Origin: DASYZQ01 sp035946175
Lineage (GTDB): Bacteria > Patescibacteriota > Saccharimonadia > Saccharimonadales > UBA4665
Assembly: GCA_035946175.1 (NCBI GenBank)
Contig: DASYZQ010000042.1
Coordinates: 1 to 12,468, forward strand
DNA: 12,468 nucleotides
Reading direction: 5' to 3'
The notes beneath the pieces were generated by a model. It saw only the letters and a list, made by a program, of their open reading frames with translations. It was not told where the DNA came from and ran no database searches. Positions 11,514 to 12,468 of the stretch are shown piece by piece. The position numbers and the translations under genes are program-made. How positions within the stretch are numbered: position 1 is the first letter of the stretch; every line of letters begins with the position of its first letter.

Positions 11514-12468
11514 CTATTGTGCAGAGCCCCTTCCGAGTCGTATCAAAGCTCGTATGATAGCCCTAGCCATTTGATCTTCTCTGGGCAGGGGTCCCCCGGG
11601 TCTATTTGCCGTCAATTCTACATGTGGATTTTGTTTATCTGCAATTTTGAATCCTGGCATTTTTACTAGCATGGAACCGACTGTATTAAATTCGAATCCC
11701 CCCTCAGCGTTATATGCCGCTAATACTGCTTCATGGGGGAATCTCACCGCCTCAGAAGCTGGCGAAATCTGGACGATTGTACGATAACCAGGAATTTTGA
11801 CTGCCACGACTGCTCTATCCGCATACTCGGCATTGGGATCAAACTCAACAGTCAAATCAGCATCTTCGGTGAACTGCATTATTCCTTCGCTACTCCTATC
11901 GATAACAACTGGGCCAGGTTTCTTGCTGACCCGAAACATTCCATGTTCTACTGAAACCCACCATACATCGTCGGATCCCTCCTGAACATCTTCTGTTCTT
12001 GCGGTTATACCATTACGTAGTCTGTTCAAGACACCATCAATGGTCATTTGCCCGATTGGTTGCTCGTTGATATCTGAGGCAGCCCGGTAACTCTTCACAC
12101 GACATTTTAAATCTGGCCGCATGGCATCTGCCGTAAATCTTATCGTATTTACTTTTATTGTACTTGTTGAGGTAGCGCCTGCGACATTGGGAATTTTAAG
12201 CGCAGCTACTCTATGTAAATCCTCTTCGGTTATCCTAAGATCTGCGAAAAGCCGTGGTATGTCAATCTCCAAACTATACGCAACCCCCTTCTCATCAGGC
12301 TCTTCGTCATCACCCGACTCGTCAGTCCCTCCATCCCCTCCAGGCGGCTGTCTATCACTCCCTCCTCTGCCTGTAGCAGTATCTGGAGATGGTGCTTCTG
12401 GGAGGGTATGACTTAGGCTATCTCTAGGCCTTAGGCTAGGTTCATCATTGTCTGGTGTACTAGCCTGG
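11514..12468 (-). CDS. Hypothetical protein with disordered linker, 5' end outside window
   Basis: The frame is open from the window edge to TAG at 11514, about 318 residues, and its start lies outside. The first 60 or so visible residues are low-complexity and rich in P, G, S, D and E (for example PEAPSPDTATGRGGSDRQ, then DESGDDEEPDEKG), like a flexible linker. From about 12275 down to 11514 a folded domain follows. It starts LEIDIPRLFADLRITEEDLH, then has beta-rich segments (VWWVSVEHGMFRVSKKPGPV; AVVAVKIPGYRTIVQISPAS) and ends in a basic helix (MARAIIRALIRLG). A TTG at 12272 would be a start only if the linker were not coding, which I doubt given the uninterrupted frame. No membrane helix or known motif is seen. 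I do not recognise the domain. Confidence 0.72.
   Translation of the reverse strand, partial: QASTPDNDEPSLRPRDSLSHTLPEAPSPDTATGRGGSDRQPPGGDGGTDESGDDEEPDEKGVAYSLEIDIPRLFADLRITEEDLHRVAALKIPNVAGATSTSTIKVNTIRFTADAMRPDLKCRVKSYRAASDINEQPIGQMTIDGVLNRLRNGITARTEDVQEGSDDVWWVSVEHGMFRVSKKPGPVVIDRSSEGIMQFTEDADLTVEFDPNAEYADRAVVAVKIPGYRTIVQISPASEAVRFPHEAVLAAYNAEGGFEFNTVGSMLVKMPGFKIADKQNPHVELTANRPGGPLPREDQMARAIIRALIRLGRGSAQ

Overview
The window looks like a chromosomal piece of a small-genome bacterium of the Patescibacteria/CPR type, most likely a Saccharibacteria relative. This is inferred from the conserved block on the right: an aminopeptidase P, a four-TM holin-like protein, SecG, and a peptide-binding protein anchored by a membrane helix rather than a lipobox. 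Leaderless genes and a nucleotide-salvage theme fit as well. TGA is used as an ordinary stop (for example at the end of the holin-like gene), which argues against the UGA-glycine lineages. No species can be named from the sequence alone.

Left part (1-2700). A long-stem terminator is followed by a HAD-type 5'(3')-deoxyribonucleotidase. After it come the C-terminal half of a BrnT-family toxin without its N-terminus, an intact CopG/BrnA-type antitoxin, and a nucleoside 2-deoxyribosyltransferase-like pseudogene broken by a stop and a frameshift. A complete RHH/PIN toxin-antitoxin pair follows on the minus strand, with a good promoter and a palindromic operator.

Middle part (2700-7465). This is an accessory array of short, mostly self-contained transcription units: Phd/RelE, NUDIX 1, a pyroglutamyl-peptidase, NUDIX 2, a sulfotransferase-like protein and a DUF7718/DUF5647 pair. 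Between these units lie four copies of an imperfect 50-65 bp element (2738, 4094, 5691, 6728). All four have the same orientation. Each begins with a sequence nearly identical to the 3' end, CCA included, of the tRNA-Leu(CAG) gene at the right edge of the array (7466-7551). I read this as a tRNA-anchored cassette hotspot, though no recombinase is visible. A second repeat of about 100 bp, possibly encoding a 34-37 aa acidic peptide, lies convergent to the 3' end of each NUDIX gene.

Right part (7466-12468). tRNA-Leu is followed by a conserved minus-strand block, pepP - holin-like - secG - substrate-binding protein. It is preceded by the C-terminal part of a large, low-complexity hypothetical protein that runs off the window.

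Regulation. Six genes carry an extended -10 box (TGN-TANNNT) exactly 6 nt before the ATG, which places the transcription start on the A of the ATG. They therefore appear to give leaderless mRNAs. The toxin-antitoxin operons instead use -35/-10 promoters with inverted-repeat operators and Shine-Dalgarno sites.
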